Notes: a model not told the origin generated them from the letters alone. 64,000 nt of DNA from Pirellulales bacterium (GCA_036499395.1 DASYDW010000095.1:124001-188000), one strand, 5' to 3'; positions 36,146 through 45,851 are shown, numbered from the stretch's first letter. Translations and numbers: made by a program.

Positions 36146-36619
36146 TCAGTCCTTCTCCATCACGGCGAAGTTGAGTTTCATTTCTTCGCTGGCGGCGCCC
36201 ACGGCCGAGCCAATGCGCGCCGTGGTGGCCAGCGGCACGAAATACTCGGCCTTTAGCACGACGTTCGTTTTTCCATCTTTGCGCGCCTGCTGCACGGCTG
36301 CTGCCACTCGCTCTTCGAGTTGGGTGTCGGGCACCAGTTCGCCAGACCCGACTTCGCCGATGTAGACCGACGGTTTGTCTCCCCGCTCCTTGGCGACAAT
36401 GCTGATCAACAGCGAGTTTTCCATGTCGGCTGCCGAGACATGCGTGGCGGCGGGCAAGTTCAACTCGGCCAGAGCCGTCACGAGCGACGTCACCAGGAAA
36501 AAGATATTGAGCATGAACACCAGGTCGATCATCGCCGTCATGTCGACATGCGTATCGAGTTCCTCGGTGCTCTTTTGAACGAGCGAACCGGCTTCGAAGG
36601 ATGATGCGAAATCGCTCAT
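36146..36619 (-). CDS. ExbD/TolR-family biopolymer transport protein
   Basis: This 157-residue protein is a standard-size ExbD/TolR. A short cytoplasmic N-terminus (about 1-25) precedes the single membrane helix with the conserved proton-relay Asp in VDMTAMIDLVFMLNIFF. The periplasmic domain (about 50-157) has ISIVAKERG and VLKAEYFVPLATTARI. It should act with the ExbB-type protein upstream. The gene is separated by 109 nt from the exbB stop, with a dispersed repeat in that gap, and by 77 nt from the next exbD. A second possible start with a different frame nearby is not credible. Confidence 0.9.
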   Translation of the reverse strand: MSDFASSFEAGSLVQKSTEELDTHVDMTAMIDLVFMLNIFFLVTSLVTALAELNLPAATHVSAADMENSLLISIVAKERGDKPSVYIGEVGSGELVPDTQLEERVAAAVQQARKDGKTNVVLKAEYFVPLATTARIGSAVGAASEEMKLNFAVMEKD

Positions 36620-36676
36620 GCCGGGTAGAGGTTAGGGTTTGGTCTTTTATTGATAGAGTGGTTGGATTGGCGATCG

Positions 36677-36708
36677 CCCTCACCCTGCCCTCTCCCCAAG
36701 GGAGAGGG
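36677..36708 (-). repeat. Dispersed palindromic repeat, copy 3
   Basis: CCCTCACCCTGCCCTCTCC ... GGAGAGGG on the plus strand, so the repeat runs leftward. It lies 20 nt after the exbB stop, in sense with the operon. Confidence 0.85.
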
Positions 36709-36728
36709 ATTTTTGGGGTGCGTCGGAA

Positions 36729-37358
36729 TCACACCGGGGGGCGGAAGCGGCTTAGCAGACGCATCAGGGCGTGGCTGAGGGTTTCTTGTAAATCACGAAT
36801 GCGAATGTTCAAGGTGTTGGCGATATAGCCCAGCGGAATGGCGGTGCCCAGGCCCATGGCGGTGCAGATCAAGGCGACGGCGATCTCGTCGGCGATTTGC
36901 GAAGGCTGAACTTTTTCGCCGGTGCCGATGCGTCCGAAGGCCGCCATCATGCCTAGCACCGTGCCGAACAGACCCAAGAGCGGGCCGTTGCGAACGACGG
37001 TCAGAATCCAGTTGATGCGGTTTTCCATCGGTCCCAACACGTCGCGCTGCAACCGTTCGGCGACGACCTGGCGGAGGTCATCCTGATCCAGGTCGCGGTT
37101 CATCAGTACAACCCGCGTCAATTGCGGCAGCGCGCGCGGGTCGAGTTCGCAACGCTCGATGGCCGCTTCGAAGTCGCCGGCCGAGAGGGTTTCGTTCAGC
37201 TCATTGAGAAACTGCTGCTGCTCGTCGTCGCTGCGAAAGCGCAGCTCGCGCAGCCGGCGCCAGACGAGGATCGCGCAGAACAAACCGAATAACAAGTTCA
37301 GGGCCAGGAACCCGTAGGTGGAATCCCCCAGGAACTTGGCCAGCAAATTGACGTTCAT
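36729..37358 (-). CDS. ExbB/TolQ/MotA-family proton channel protein
   Basis: This 209-residue protein has three membrane helices typical of ExbB/TolQ: one at about 14-33 (STYGFLALNLLFGLFCAILV) and two near 118-200, which form the proton channel with ExbD helices. The segment LTVVRNGPLLGLFGTVLGMMAAFGR and the CTAMGLGTAIPLGYIANTL region are family hallmarks. It is first in the exbB-exbD-exbD operon on the minus strand. Outer-membrane receptor or Ton genes are not in the window, so the target is unknown; MotA-like gliding or envelope roles cannot be excluded. The ATG at 37358 is chosen on family length; an AGGA lies 14 nt upstream. Confidence 0.9.
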   Translation of the reverse strand: MNVNLLAKFLGDSTYGFLALNLLFGLFCAILVWRRLRELRFRSDDEQQQFLNELNETLSAGDFEAAIERCELDPRALPQLTRVVLMNRDLDQDDLRQVVAERLQRDVLGPMENRINWILTVVRNGPLLGLFGTVLGMMAAFGRIGTGEKVQPSQIADEIAVALICTAMGLGTAIPLGYIANTLNIRIRDLQETLSHALMRLLSRFRPPV

Positions 37359-37658
37359 GTTATGATGATGTTCCTGTTCGCCCCACCGCCGCGCTACCGC
37401 ATCGGCGATCGATATACAAACGTCGCACAGGTGGTGATCGCCAATCGACTTAACACTGCCGCCCGAACGGCAACTCAGTCGAACGACACTGTCCTTCCGA
37501 CGACACTGTCGATTCGACGGCGACCCCTCGCACACCCTGCCTTCGGTCGAGGGCGTGCTGCACGGCATGGCGGCGCAGCGGCCCAAACATTCATCATGCA
37601 CCCCCTCGGCTCGTTGGGCAAGAACGAGCAGTGGTTTTCGAAAGTGAAAACATAATTC
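37359..37658. other. Divergent gap between the exbB operon and the pectate lyase gene
   Basis: This 300-nt region must hold both promoters. It contains a direct repeat CGACACTGTC at 37484-37493 and 37501-37510 (17-nt period) and a stem of CCCTCG/CGAGGG near 37526-37552. Neither a sigma-70 nor a sigma-54 element was convincing. Confidence 0.4.
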
Positions 37659-38774
37659 ATGCCTTACATCCCGGCAATTTGTCAGGTTCGCCGCGAGTTT
37701 ATTGGCTGGGCGTGGCCGATGATCGTGCTGCTAATTTCCCTTGGATCGGCCGGGGCGGAAGAGCGGGCCAGGGATTTTCTACATAAGCCGGACGACTGGT
37801 TTCGCACGCCCGCCGGGCGGACGACGCTCGATAACATCTTGTCGTTTCAATCGCCCGCCGCCAGTTGGCCGAAGAACACGGATTGCGTTTCGGCGCCGTA
37901 TGCGGGTGAACCAGGGAAACTGCATGGTACGTTCGACAACGCAGCCACGACCGATGAGCTGCGGCTGCTGGCCCGCTCGTGGAACGTCACGCGCACGCGG
38001 CGAGACCGCGAGGCCTTTTTGCGAGGGCTGGACCATATCCTGTCGGCCCAGTATCCGACCGGTGGCTGGCCGCAGTATTTTCCCCCGGGCGATGGCTATG
38101 CGCGCTATATCACGTTCAATGACGACACGATGGTGCGGCTGATGACGCTGTTGCGCGAAGTCGCTACCGCGGACGGCTATCAGTTCGTCGATTCCGCGCG
38201 CCGCGAGCGCGCCGGCGCGGCCTTTGATCGTGGCATTGATTGCATCGTGCGTTGCCAGGTACGGATCGACGACCGGCTGACCGTGTGGTGCGCGCAGCAC
38301 GACGCCGTCGATTGGCAGCCACGGCCGGCGCGAACGTTCGAGCTGGCGTCTTTGAGCGGTTCGGAATCGACACGGATCGTGCGGCTACTGATGAGCCTCG
38401 ACCGGCCCAGCCCTGCGGTCGTCACGGCGATCGATGCGGCGGTGGTGTGGTTCGATCACGCGACGCTAACCGGCATTCGTCAGGATTACCAGCCCGACCC
38501 GCAGGCGCCCAAGGGGGAAAATAAAATCATCGTGGCCGACCCGGCGGCGCCGCCGTTGTGGGCCCGATTTTACGACCTGGCGACGGAAAAGCCGATCTTC
38601 GTTGATCGCGATGGCGTGCCTCGCGCGCAGCTGGCCGACATCGGCTATGAGCGGCGCAACGGTTACGCCTGGCTAGGAACCTGGCCGCAAAAGCTGCTGG
38701 ACGACGAGTATCCGGCCTGGTGCCAGCGACACGGGCATACGCCGGTGATTTCAGCAAAGGTCGAAGCGCGATAG
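37659..38774 (+). CDS. Exported pectate lyase, PL10 type
   Basis: This 371-residue protein has a signal peptide (IVLLISLGSAGAEE near residues 22-36) and a PL10/PelA catalytic domain. Hallmark segments are FQSPAASWPKNTD, TFDNAATTDELRLLA, GGWPQYFPPG and ITFNDDTMVR; PL10 uses acidic residues in the latter to bind Ca2+ and an Arg as base. It cleaves polygalacturonate by beta-elimination. Near the end, DIGYERRNGYAWLGTWPQKLL is also family-typical. It fits with the sulfatase and other exported proteins downstream in a polysaccharide-use context, although the gaps (143 nt or more) suggest separate transcripts. No ribosome binding site was obvious before the ATG. Confidence 0.88.
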   Translation: MPYIPAICQVRREFIGWAWPMIVLLISLGSAGAEERARDFLHKPDDWFRTPAGRTTLDNILSFQSPAASWPKNTDCVSAPYAGEPGKLHGTFDNAATTDELRLLARSWNVTRTRRDREAFLRGLDHILSAQYPTGGWPQYFPPGDGYARYITFNDDTMVRLMTLLREVATADGYQFVDSARRERAGAAFDRGIDCIVRCQVRIDDRLTVWCAQHDAVDWQPRPARTFELASLSGSESTRIVRLLMSLDRPSPAVVTAIDAAVVWFDHATLTGIRQDYQPDPQAPKGENKIIVADPAAPPLWARFYDLATEKPIFVDRDGVPRAQLADIGYERRNGYAWLGTWPQKLLDDEYPAWCQRHGHTPVISAKVEAR

Positions 38775-38917
38775 CAACGAGCTGACGAAAGAAGTTGCCA
38801 CGCCTGATCGGGCCGGTTACGTTCAGGGAACTTCGATAGCGCGCTATTGAGCTACTGGTTGCATTAACTCTTGGTCGAGGCGCGCATCACGATTCCGCAC
38901 ACACGAGAGGTTGATCG

Positions 38918-40735
38918 ATGCGCAGTCATCGCGCCGGGGTGGGATTCTTGTTCTGGTCGGTCGTTGTCCTGGTGCCGCTCGTGGCGCAGGGGGCGAAGCA
39001 GACCTCGGTCGGTCAGCACGTCGACGATTTCACGCTGCGAGATTTCCACGGCAACAGCCACGCTCTGGCTGACTATCGCCAGAGCAAGGTGATCGTGCTG
39101 GCCTTCGTCGGTACCGAATGTCCGCTGGTGAAGCTCTACACGCCGAGGCTGGTGGAACTGGCGAAAGAATACGAGGCTCGCGGCGTGCAGTTTTTGGGCG
39201 TCGACGCCAACGTGCAGGACACGCCGACCGAGATCGGCCGCTATGTGCTGGCCTTTGACGTCGGCTTTCCATTGTTGCGGGATGCCGGCAACGTGATCGC
39301 CGATAAGCTATCGGCCGAGCGAACGCCGCAGGTCTTCGTATTGGACGAAAAGCGCGTGGTGCGCTATGCCGGGCGGATCGACGATCAATTCGGCATTGGC
39401 TACCACAAGCAAAAGGCCGAACGGCGCGAACTGGCCACGGCGATCGACGAGATTCTGGCCGGCAAGGAAGTGACACAGCCGTTAAGCGACGTGCCAGGCT
39501 GCCTGATCGGACGTACGCGCAAGGTGGAACCGCACGGCGACATCACGTTCAGCAACCAGGTTGCGCGAATTCTCAACAAGCATTGCGTCGGGTGCCATCG
39601 CGAAGGGCAACTAGCGCCGTTCGCGCTCACCAGCTATGAAGAGACGCTGGGTTGGGCCGACATGATTCGTGAGGTCGTCGACCAGGGGCGGATGCCCCCC
39701 TGGTTCGCCAATCCCGAGTTTGGCCATTTCAGCAATGATTCGAGCATGACGGCCGACGATAAGGCCGCGCTCAAGGCGTGGGTCGACAACGGCTGCCCCG
39801 AAGGGGATCGCGGACAATTGCCGCCGCCGCCGACTTTCGCCAGCAAGTGGCAGATTGGCGAACCGGATGCCGTGTACGAAATGCAAGAGTCGTACACCGT
39901 GCCGGCCGAGGGCGTGGTTGACTATCAATACTTCCAAATCGATCCCGGCTTCACCGAAGACAAATGGCTATCGATGGCCGAAGCGCGGCCGGGTAACACC
40001 GCGGTCGTACACCATATTGTGCTTTTCTCGCTGCCGCCGGGAACGAAGATTCGCAGTCCCGAGGAAGCGCAGGCACAGGGGCAGATGATCGCGGTCTATG
40101 CTCCCGGCATGCCACCCTGGCGTTATCCCGAAGGAACGGGGATCAAGATCACGGCCGGCTCGACCTTTTACATTCAGATGCACTACACCACCAACGGCAT
40201 CTCGCAAACCGATCGCAGCATGGTCGGTTTGAAGTTTGCTGACGCCGCGACCGTGAAGAAAAAGGTGATGTACGGCATGGCAGTAAACGCGGGCTTCGAG
40301 ATTCCGCCGCACGCCGACAACTACGAGGTGATCTCGAAGGTGAAATTCAGCCGCGACATGATGCTGTTGAACTTGTTCCCGCACATGCACTATCGCGGTA
40401 AGTCGTATCGCATCGAATCGGAAATGCCGGACGGCACGCGCGAGGTGCTGCTGGATGTGCCGCATTACGATTTCAATTGGCAACTGCGATACGACCTGAC
40501 GGAACCGAAATTTCTGCCCAAGGGTTCGCAGTTGATTTGCATTGGGCATTTCGATAATTCCCAAGGGAACCCCTCGAATCCCGACCCGAATAAGGCCGTT
40601 CGCTTCGGCCTGCAGACGTTCGAAGAGATGCAGGTCGGGTATTACACAATTGTTCGCGCTGACGAGGACTTAACCAAGGGCGAGCCCGAGCCCAAACGGA
40701 AGAAGTCAAAGAGGGCCGAGACGCCCGCGAAGTGA
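38918..40735 (+). CDS. Exported redoxin - cytochrome c - copper monooxygenase-like fusion
   Basis: This 605-residue protein has three parts. The redoxin domain (about 30-190) has FVGTECPLVKLY with a single Cys at 68, as in peroxiredoxins, followed by RTPQVFVLDE. Next is a c-type haem site CVGCH (223-227) inside an NKHCVGCHREGQLAPF motif, with a further methionine-rich MPPWF near 260 as possible axial ligand. The C-terminal part (about 315-590) contains VVHHIVLF and PHMHYRG, His pairs typical of type II copper ascorbate-dependent monooxygenases (DBH/PHM-like). Signal peptide about 1-25. The fusion is a known planctomycete/Bacteroidetes arrangement as I recall it; the reaction is not known. The sulfatase gene follows 169 nt downstream. 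Confidence 0.82.
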   Translation: MRSHRAGVGFLFWSVVVLVPLVAQGAKQTSVGQHVDDFTLRDFHGNSHALADYRQSKVIVLAFVGTECPLVKLYTPRLVELAKEYEARGVQFLGVDANVQDTPTEIGRYVLAFDVGFPLLRDAGNVIADKLSAERTPQVFVLDEKRVVRYAGRIDDQFGIGYHKQKAERRELATAIDEILAGKEVTQPLSDVPGCLIGRTRKVEPHGDITFSNQVARILNKHCVGCHREGQLAPFALTSYEETLGWADMIREVVDQGRMPPWFANPEFGHFSNDSSMTADDKAALKAWVDNGCPEGDRGQLPPPPTFASKWQIGEPDAVYEMQESYTVPAEGVVDYQYFQIDPGFTEDKWLSMAEARPGNTAVVHHIVLFSLPPGTKIRSPEEAQAQGQMIAVYAPGMPPWRYPEGTGIKITAGSTFYIQMHYTTNGISQTDRSMVGLKFADAATVKKKVMYGMAVNAGFEIPPHADNYEVISKVKFSRDMMLLNLFPHMHYRGKSYRIESEMPDGTREVLLDVPHYDFNWQLRYDLTEPKFLPKGSQLICIGHFDNSQGNPSNPDPNKAVRFGLQTFEEMQVGYYTIVRADEDLTKGEPEPKRKKSKRAETPAK

Positions 40736-40904
40736 CGGCAGCCAAATGACAGTAGACTCCGGCGCGCTTTAATGGGCGGCGGCGTTTTGCAATCTCGCGG
40801 GGCGCGCGGGATGCGGTGCGGGTTCGTGTGATTCTTGTCGATTCGTGGTTAGACTGCGTAGCTGGCTTGCTCAGTTCCACGATTGTCGAAAACGAATCAC
40901 GATC

Positions 40905-42803
40905 ATGTCGAAACTCCGACGTTCTCTTTCGTCGCGTATTCTGTGCGCGGTCCCTTGCTTTTGTATCGCCATTGTCATGGCCGCGCACGTGGGCGTAGTG
41001 GCTGCTGACGACCCGCGGCCGAATGTTCTTTGGCTCACCAGCGAAGACCACGGGCCGCATCTGGGCTGCTATGGCGACAAGTTTGCCACGACGCCGAACG
41101 TCGATGCCTTGGCCGCCAAGGGGATGATCTATCGGCATGCCTGGTCGAATGCGCCCGTCTGTGCGCCAGCGCGGACGACGTTGATCTCGGGCATGTACGC
41201 ACCCTCGACTGGCGCCGAGCACATGCGCAGCATGGTGGCGTTTCCGACCGGCAAGCAAATGTTCCCCCAGTTGCTGCGTTTATACAACTATTACTGCACA
41301 AACAACAGTAAAGAGGATTACAACGTAACTAGTCTGGGCCAAGTATGGGGTGACTCGTCGAATAGAGGTCATTGGCGAAATCGTGCACCAGGCCAGCCAT
41401 TTTTTGCCGTGTTCAATTCGACCAAGAGTCACGAGAGCCAGATTCGCACGCGTCCACACGCGCTCGTGCATGATCCGGCCGACGTGCGCGTGCCTGCTTA
41501 TCATCCCGACACGCCCGAGGTGCGTCACGACTGGGCGCAATACTACGACGGTGTCAGCGCGGCCGATGCCGACGCGGGCAAACGCCTGCGCGAACTGAAG
41601 GAAGATGGCCTGGCTGATTCGACGATTATTTTCTATTTCGCGGACCACGGTTCCGGTATGCCGCGATCAAAGCGCTCGGCGTGCAATTCCGGGTTGCAGA
41701 TGCCGCTGGTGGTGTACATCCCCGAGAAGTTTCGGGCTCTACGGCCGGCCGATTATCAGGCCGGGGGTGCGACGGATCGGCTGGTGAGCTTCGTCGACTT
41801 CGCCCCCACGGTGCTCGACCTGGCGGGGATCGAGCCGCCTGCGTGGATGCAGGGGCATGCTTTTCTCGGTCCCCACGCTGCGCCGCCGCAGCCGTACGTC
41901 TATGGATTCCGCGGTCGCATGGACGAGCGGTATGACATGATGCGCAGCGCCACGGATGGTCGGTTCGTCTACGTGCGCAATTACATGCCGCATAAGCCGC
42001 CCGGCCAACACGTGAGTTACATGTTCCAGACCCCCACGACCACGGTGTGGCACCGCCTGTTCGAAGAAGGAAAGCTTGCAGCAGCGCAGGAGGCATTCTG
42101 GAAAAAGAAGCCGGCCGAAGAGTTGTACGATCTGGCGAACGATCCTGACGAGATCAAGAACCTGGCCGGAGATCCGGCGCATCAGGAAATACTCGTGCGG
42201 CTGCGCCGCGCACAACAGGATCTAGCGCTTAGGATTCGCGACCTCGGGTTTCTGCCCGAGGGAGAGATTCACTCTCGCAGCGCCGGCACAACGCCGTACG
42301 GCATGGGGCATTACCGATCTAAATACCCGCTCGATCGGATTCTGGAAGCGGCCGAGCTTGCTTCGCGCAGCGACGGTGATTCGGTCTCCCCCTTGGTCGA
42401 GTACCTTCGCGACGAGGATAGCGCGGTGCGCTACTGGGGCGCTATCGGGTTTCTGGTGCGCGGGGAGACGGCCGTACAGGCTGGGCAGAAGGCGCTGGTG
42501 GCAGCGCTCGACGATTCGTCCCCGTACGTGCAGATCGTGGCGGCCGAGGCGCTCGGGCGTTACAGCGCGGAGGTCGAACGTGAACGGGCCCTAGCACTGT
42601 TGGCGAAGCTGTCGAACTGCCAGGAAAACAATGTCTTTGTCGCGATCGCGGCGCTGAACGCGATCGAGGCGGCGGGCAAGCTGCCGGCGGCGATGATCGA
42701 CGTGCTCAAGCGGTTGCCGGCGAAAGGGCCTGTGCCCGACTCGCGTTACGCGGAGTACGTGGGGCGTTTGATTGGGGATTTGGGAGCTTGGCATGAGCGG
42801 TAA
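40905..42803 (+). CDS. Exported type I sulfatase with C-terminal HEAT-like repeats
   Basis: This 632-residue sulfatase begins with a signal peptide (about 1-33). The N-terminal metal site is PNVLWLTSEDHG, and the formylglycine motif CAPAR spans Cys86-Arg90 (C-x-P-x-R), needing maturation by a formylglycine-generating enzyme that is not in this window. Other active-site segments are HESQIRTRPH and YFADHGSGMPRS. The enzyme hydrolyses sulfate esters, probably of polysaccharides, outside the cell. After about residue 500 the sequence turns into alpha-helical repeats (VEYLRDEDSAVRYWGAIGF, VAALDDSSPYVQIVAAEALG), an HEAT-like add-on seen in several planctomycete sulfatases. The next gene starts 118 nt downstream. 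Confidence 0.9.
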   Translation: MSKLRRSLSSRILCAVPCFCIAIVMAAHVGVVAADDPRPNVLWLTSEDHGPHLGCYGDKFATTPNVDALAAKGMIYRHAWSNAPVCAPARTTLISGMYAPSTGAEHMRSMVAFPTGKQMFPQLLRLYNYYCTNNSKEDYNVTSLGQVWGDSSNRGHWRNRAPGQPFFAVFNSTKSHESQIRTRPHALVHDPADVRVPAYHPDTPEVRHDWAQYYDGVSAADADAGKRLRELKEDGLADSTIIFYFADHGSGMPRSKRSACNSGLQMPLVVYIPEKFRALRPADYQAGGATDRLVSFVDFAPTVLDLAGIEPPAWMQGHAFLGPHAAPPQPYVYGFRGRMDERYDMMRSATDGRFVYVRNYMPHKPPGQHVSYMFQTPTTTVWHRLFEEGKLAAAQEAFWKKKPAEELYDLANDPDEIKNLAGDPAHQEILVRLRRAQQDLALRIRDLGFLPEGEIHSRSAGTTPYGMGHYRSKYPLDRILEAAELASRSDGDSVSPLVEYLRDEDSAVRYWGAIGFLVRGETAVQAGQKALVAALDDSSPYVQIVAAEALGRYSAEVERERALALLAKLSNCQENNVFVAIAALNAIEAAGKLPAAMIDVLKRLPAKGPVPDSRYAEYVGRLIGDLGAWHER

Positions 42804-42921
42804 GTCCCTGCCGCTACCAGGGCGTGCGCTTTTGCCTCGGCAGTTGGCCGGTTATCATCGAGCACTCGTGCCAGATTCGGCCCGCCGCGATATCTACGCC
42901 CGCCCCCCGAGGATTCTCGCC

Positions 42922-44811
42922 ATGTATCGGATTGCCGCCCAGTGTTTCGCGATGCTCGCCGTGACGGCGATTCTTTCTGCCACGGCCTTGGCCCATCCCG
43001 ATCACGTCGAGCACGATCTGTTGTTTCACTTTGCCGCGGGGACGCACGAGATTCAAAACGGCGCCTGGCAGGACATGACGCATCAGGCCACGGCGCAGGT
43101 GTTTGGCGCGCCGCGGTTTCGCAATTTCGGCCCAACCGAGGCGCTGGCCTTCGAGGGTGATGAATATCTCAGCCTGGCCGGCACGCTGGACGACGCGCGC
43201 AAGCTACTGCCGACGCGGGCCATGACGGTCACGGCGTGGGTTCGCCTGGATGCATTGCCTGAACGGGGCACGATCGTCAGCTTTCAGAGCAAGTCTCGTA
43301 ATAATCGCGACGGTTGGGTGTTAGGCTTTAACCACGAGTCGTTCGCGTTTGGGTTAACGGCCGGCGGCGAGCAAGCCACGGGCAATCCGCCCGTGACTTA
43401 CATTGTCGGCAAGACGCCGCTGGCGAAGGAACGCTGGTATTACGTGGCCGCCACGTACGATGGGGCGCGGATGCGATTGTTCGTCAATGGCGAACTCGAA
43501 GCCGAGTCGAGCGCTCAGGCGGGCGACATTCGCTATCCGGAAAACGGCGCCTATTTGATCGGCGGCACCGCCAGCCGGGCGCATGATCTTTTCGAAGGGG
43601 GGCTCTATGAGCTGAAGTGCTACGCCCGAGAATTGTCTCCCGACGAAATTCAGAAAGTCGCCAAGAAGAACGAAAACCTGATCGCCTGGGCTCCCACGCC
43701 GGAAACGGATTTGATGTTTCTGGTGAAGCCGTATTTGCAGTTCGCCACGGCCGACTCGATCACGGTGATGTGCGAGACATCGCGTCCGGCCAAGATGCGG
43801 GTGGAATACGCCGAGTTGCGTCCGCTCGAACAGAAGGCCGAAACCGCCGAGGCACAATTGATCAGCGAGGTGACGCTGACCGGGCTCAAGCCCGCCACAC
43901 GCTACTTTTACCGTGTCACTTGCACGGACGATAAGGGGCAAGAGCTGCGCGCACCGCAGTATTCGTTTCAGACGATCACCGGTGAATCCATGCCCTGGGC
44001 GTTTGGCGTCATTGGCGACACGCAGCGCAATCCCGAGGTGACCCGCAAGTGCGCCGAGGGGATATTTGCGAAACGGCCGAATTTCCTGATCCATTGCGGC
44101 GACGTCGTGGACGACGGATTTGCCAAGAATCAGTGGCTGCAGGATCTGTTCGAGCCTTGCGCGCCGCTACTGGCGCAGATCCCGATGTACCCCGTGATCG
44201 GCAATCATGAAAAAGATTCGCACTGGTACTACGATTATTTCGCGCTGCCGAAGCCCGAGTATTACTACACGTTCCGTTACGGCAATGCGCAGTTCTTCAT
44301 GATCGACAGCAATAAGCCGCTCGGTCCGAAGTCACCGCAATACGAATGGCTCGAAAAGGAGTTGGCCGCGTCGAAGGCCACCTGGAAATTCACCTGCCAT
44401 CATCACCCTTGCTTCAGCTCGGAAGAAAACGACTACGGCGACCATAACAAGGGGGCCGAAGGATCGAAGTTCGGTTACGGCGACCGCAACGCCCGGCAGT
44501 TGGTGCCGCTGTACGAGAAGTATGGCGTCGACATCGCCTTCAACGGTCACATTCACATGTATGAACGAACGTGGCCGATCTTCGAGATGTCGATCAACCA
44601 GCAGCAGGGAGTCCGCTACATCACCAGTGGCGGCGGTGGCGGATCACTCGAACAAGCGGCCCCGCAGCGGACCTGGTTCAACCTGCACTTTCAGAAGGCG
44701 TATCACTATTGCTACGCCGCGATCAGCGACCGGACGATCGTCTTCAAGGCCTACGACATCGACGGCCTGATGTTCGACATGTTCGAATTGACGAAGGCGC
44801 CAGATCGGTAG
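42922..44811 (+). CDS. Exported LamG-like/calcineurin-type phosphoesterase
   Basis: This 629-residue protein has a signal peptide (about 1-26), then a concanavalin/LamG-like beta-sandwich (about 45-255) that may bind sugars, with RAMTVTAWVRLDALPERG and AYLIGGTASRAHDLFEGG. A fibronectin-like purple-acid-phosphatase N-domain follows (about 265-350), and a metallophosphatase domain (about 360-620) completes it: GVIGDTQRN, HCGDVVDDG, VIGNHEKDS and FNGHIHMYERT provide the two-metal ligands. It probably removes phosphate from extracellular esters. GAGG precedes the ATG at 42922. It is downstream of the sulfatase, so the two might be cotranscribed. Confidence 0.88.
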   Translation: MYRIAAQCFAMLAVTAILSATALAHPDHVEHDLLFHFAAGTHEIQNGAWQDMTHQATAQVFGAPRFRNFGPTEALAFEGDEYLSLAGTLDDARKLLPTRAMTVTAWVRLDALPERGTIVSFQSKSRNNRDGWVLGFNHESFAFGLTAGGEQATGNPPVTYIVGKTPLAKERWYYVAATYDGARMRLFVNGELEAESSAQAGDIRYPENGAYLIGGTASRAHDLFEGGLYELKCYARELSPDEIQKVAKKNENLIAWAPTPETDLMFLVKPYLQFATADSITVMCETSRPAKMRVEYAELRPLEQKAETAEAQLISEVTLTGLKPATRYFYRVTCTDDKGQELRAPQYSFQTITGESMPWAFGVIGDTQRNPEVTRKCAEGIFAKRPNFLIHCGDVVDDGFAKNQWLQDLFEPCAPLLAQIPMYPVIGNHEKDSHWYYDYFALPKPEYYYTFRYGNAQFFMIDSNKPLGPKSPQYEWLEKELAASKATWKFTCHHHPCFSSEENDYGDHNKGAEGSKFGYGDRNARQLVPLYEKYGVDIAFNGHIHMYERTWPIFEMSINQQQGVRYITSGGGGGSLEQAAPQRTWFNLHFQKAYHYCYAAISDRTIVFKAYDIDGLMFDMFELTKAPDR

Positions 44812-44900
44812 GCGGCACGCATAACAATTGGTTGCGGATTCACTCCGATCAGCGTCAGCAGGGCTGCCGGCGGCTCCAAAATGCGGACCCCCACGTACGA

Positions 44901-45791
44901 CTAAAGGCCACCGTAATACCGGCGCGTCGTAAGCCCCGTCTTGCTGCGAACGAGTTCGACGATCTCGTCGACGTCGGCGTTCGAAAGCGGGGTGACGTTG
45001 GATTCTGCCGGACGGCGGGCCACGGTGTAGATCTGCACGAGCGACAGTTTTCCACCGGCGGCCGTGATTTCGTTCAGGCGATCGCAAAAGGCCGAAAGCT
45101 CTGCAGGGCTCGGCGGGCTGCCTGCCACGCGCATGAACAGGGATTGAATCACCAGCGGTCGAACGCGGGCCGCCGCGCTGATGTTGTCGAGGATGCGGCG
45201 GAAGGGGATCGTCGTGCGTTCGATCAGGTAGTAATACTCGTCGGTGCCCGCTTCGAGCTTGGCCCAAATCTCGCCCTGGTTCGCGTCGAGAATAGCCAGC
45301 CCTCGCTCGACGGCCGGCCGATGGAACATGCTGGCGTTGGTGATCAGCACCATCTTTACGGCGTCGAGAGCGTGACGGCGCTTCACATCGGCGCAGGCCG
45401 AAACGATTTCGTCGAAGTCGCGATACGTCGTCGGCTCGCCGTCGCCGCTGAAGGCTATGTCATTCAACCGCCGTAAGGTCACGGGCGTGTCTCGAAAGCG
45501 CGGATGCGCAAACAGCTCGCCCGTCGTGACCAGCGACAACATGTGATCCAACTCGGCGAGCAACTGTTCGCGGCCGACAAATTTTGTTTCACTCGTGCTG
45601 ACGCGATCCACCTGGCAGTAGATGCAATCGAAGTTGCAGACCTTGTCCGGGTTGAGATTCACGCCGATCGATACGCCCCCTGAGCGCCGGCTGACGACCG
45701 GATAGACAAACCGGTTGGTCTCGAACGAGCGCGGGTGCTCGCGAAAAAGCGGAGTTGATTCACTCGGCGGCTGATCGACGTGTGGGTCCAT
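44901..45791 (-). CDS. Radical SAM domain protein
   Basis: This 296-residue protein has the radical SAM cluster motif CNFDCIYC (Cys52, Cys56, Cys59), which binds a [4Fe-4S] cluster and S-adenosylmethionine. IAFSGDGEPTTY is the GGE-like strand that contacts SAM, and LSLVQIYTVARRPAESN lies near the C-terminus. The overall layout resembles small MoaA/NirJ-like or TatD-associated radical SAM proteins with no SPASM extension. The substrate is unknown. The ATG at 45791 is preferred to a TTG at 45812. It is the last gene of a leftward series and is separated from the previous small gene by an inverted pair of dispersed repeats. Confidence 0.88.
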   Translation of the reverse strand: MDPHVDQPPSESTPLFREHPRSFETNRFVYPVVSRRSGGVSIGVNLNPDKVCNFDCIYCQVDRVSTSETKFVGREQLLAELDHMLSLVTTGELFAHPRFRDTPVTLRRLNDIAFSGDGEPTTYRDFDEIVSACADVKRRHALDAVKMVLITNASMFHRPAVERGLAILDANQGEIWAKLEAGTDEYYYLIERTTIPFRRILDNISAAARVRPLVIQSLFMRVAGSPPSPAELSAFCDRLNEITAAGGKLSLVQIYTVARRPAESNVTPLSNADVDEIVELVRSKTGLTTRRYYGGL

Positions 45792-45851
45792 AAGCTTCGT
45801 TGCAAATTGCAATCAACGGTGCTTCGGCCCTCGCGAGATTCTCTTTCATCT

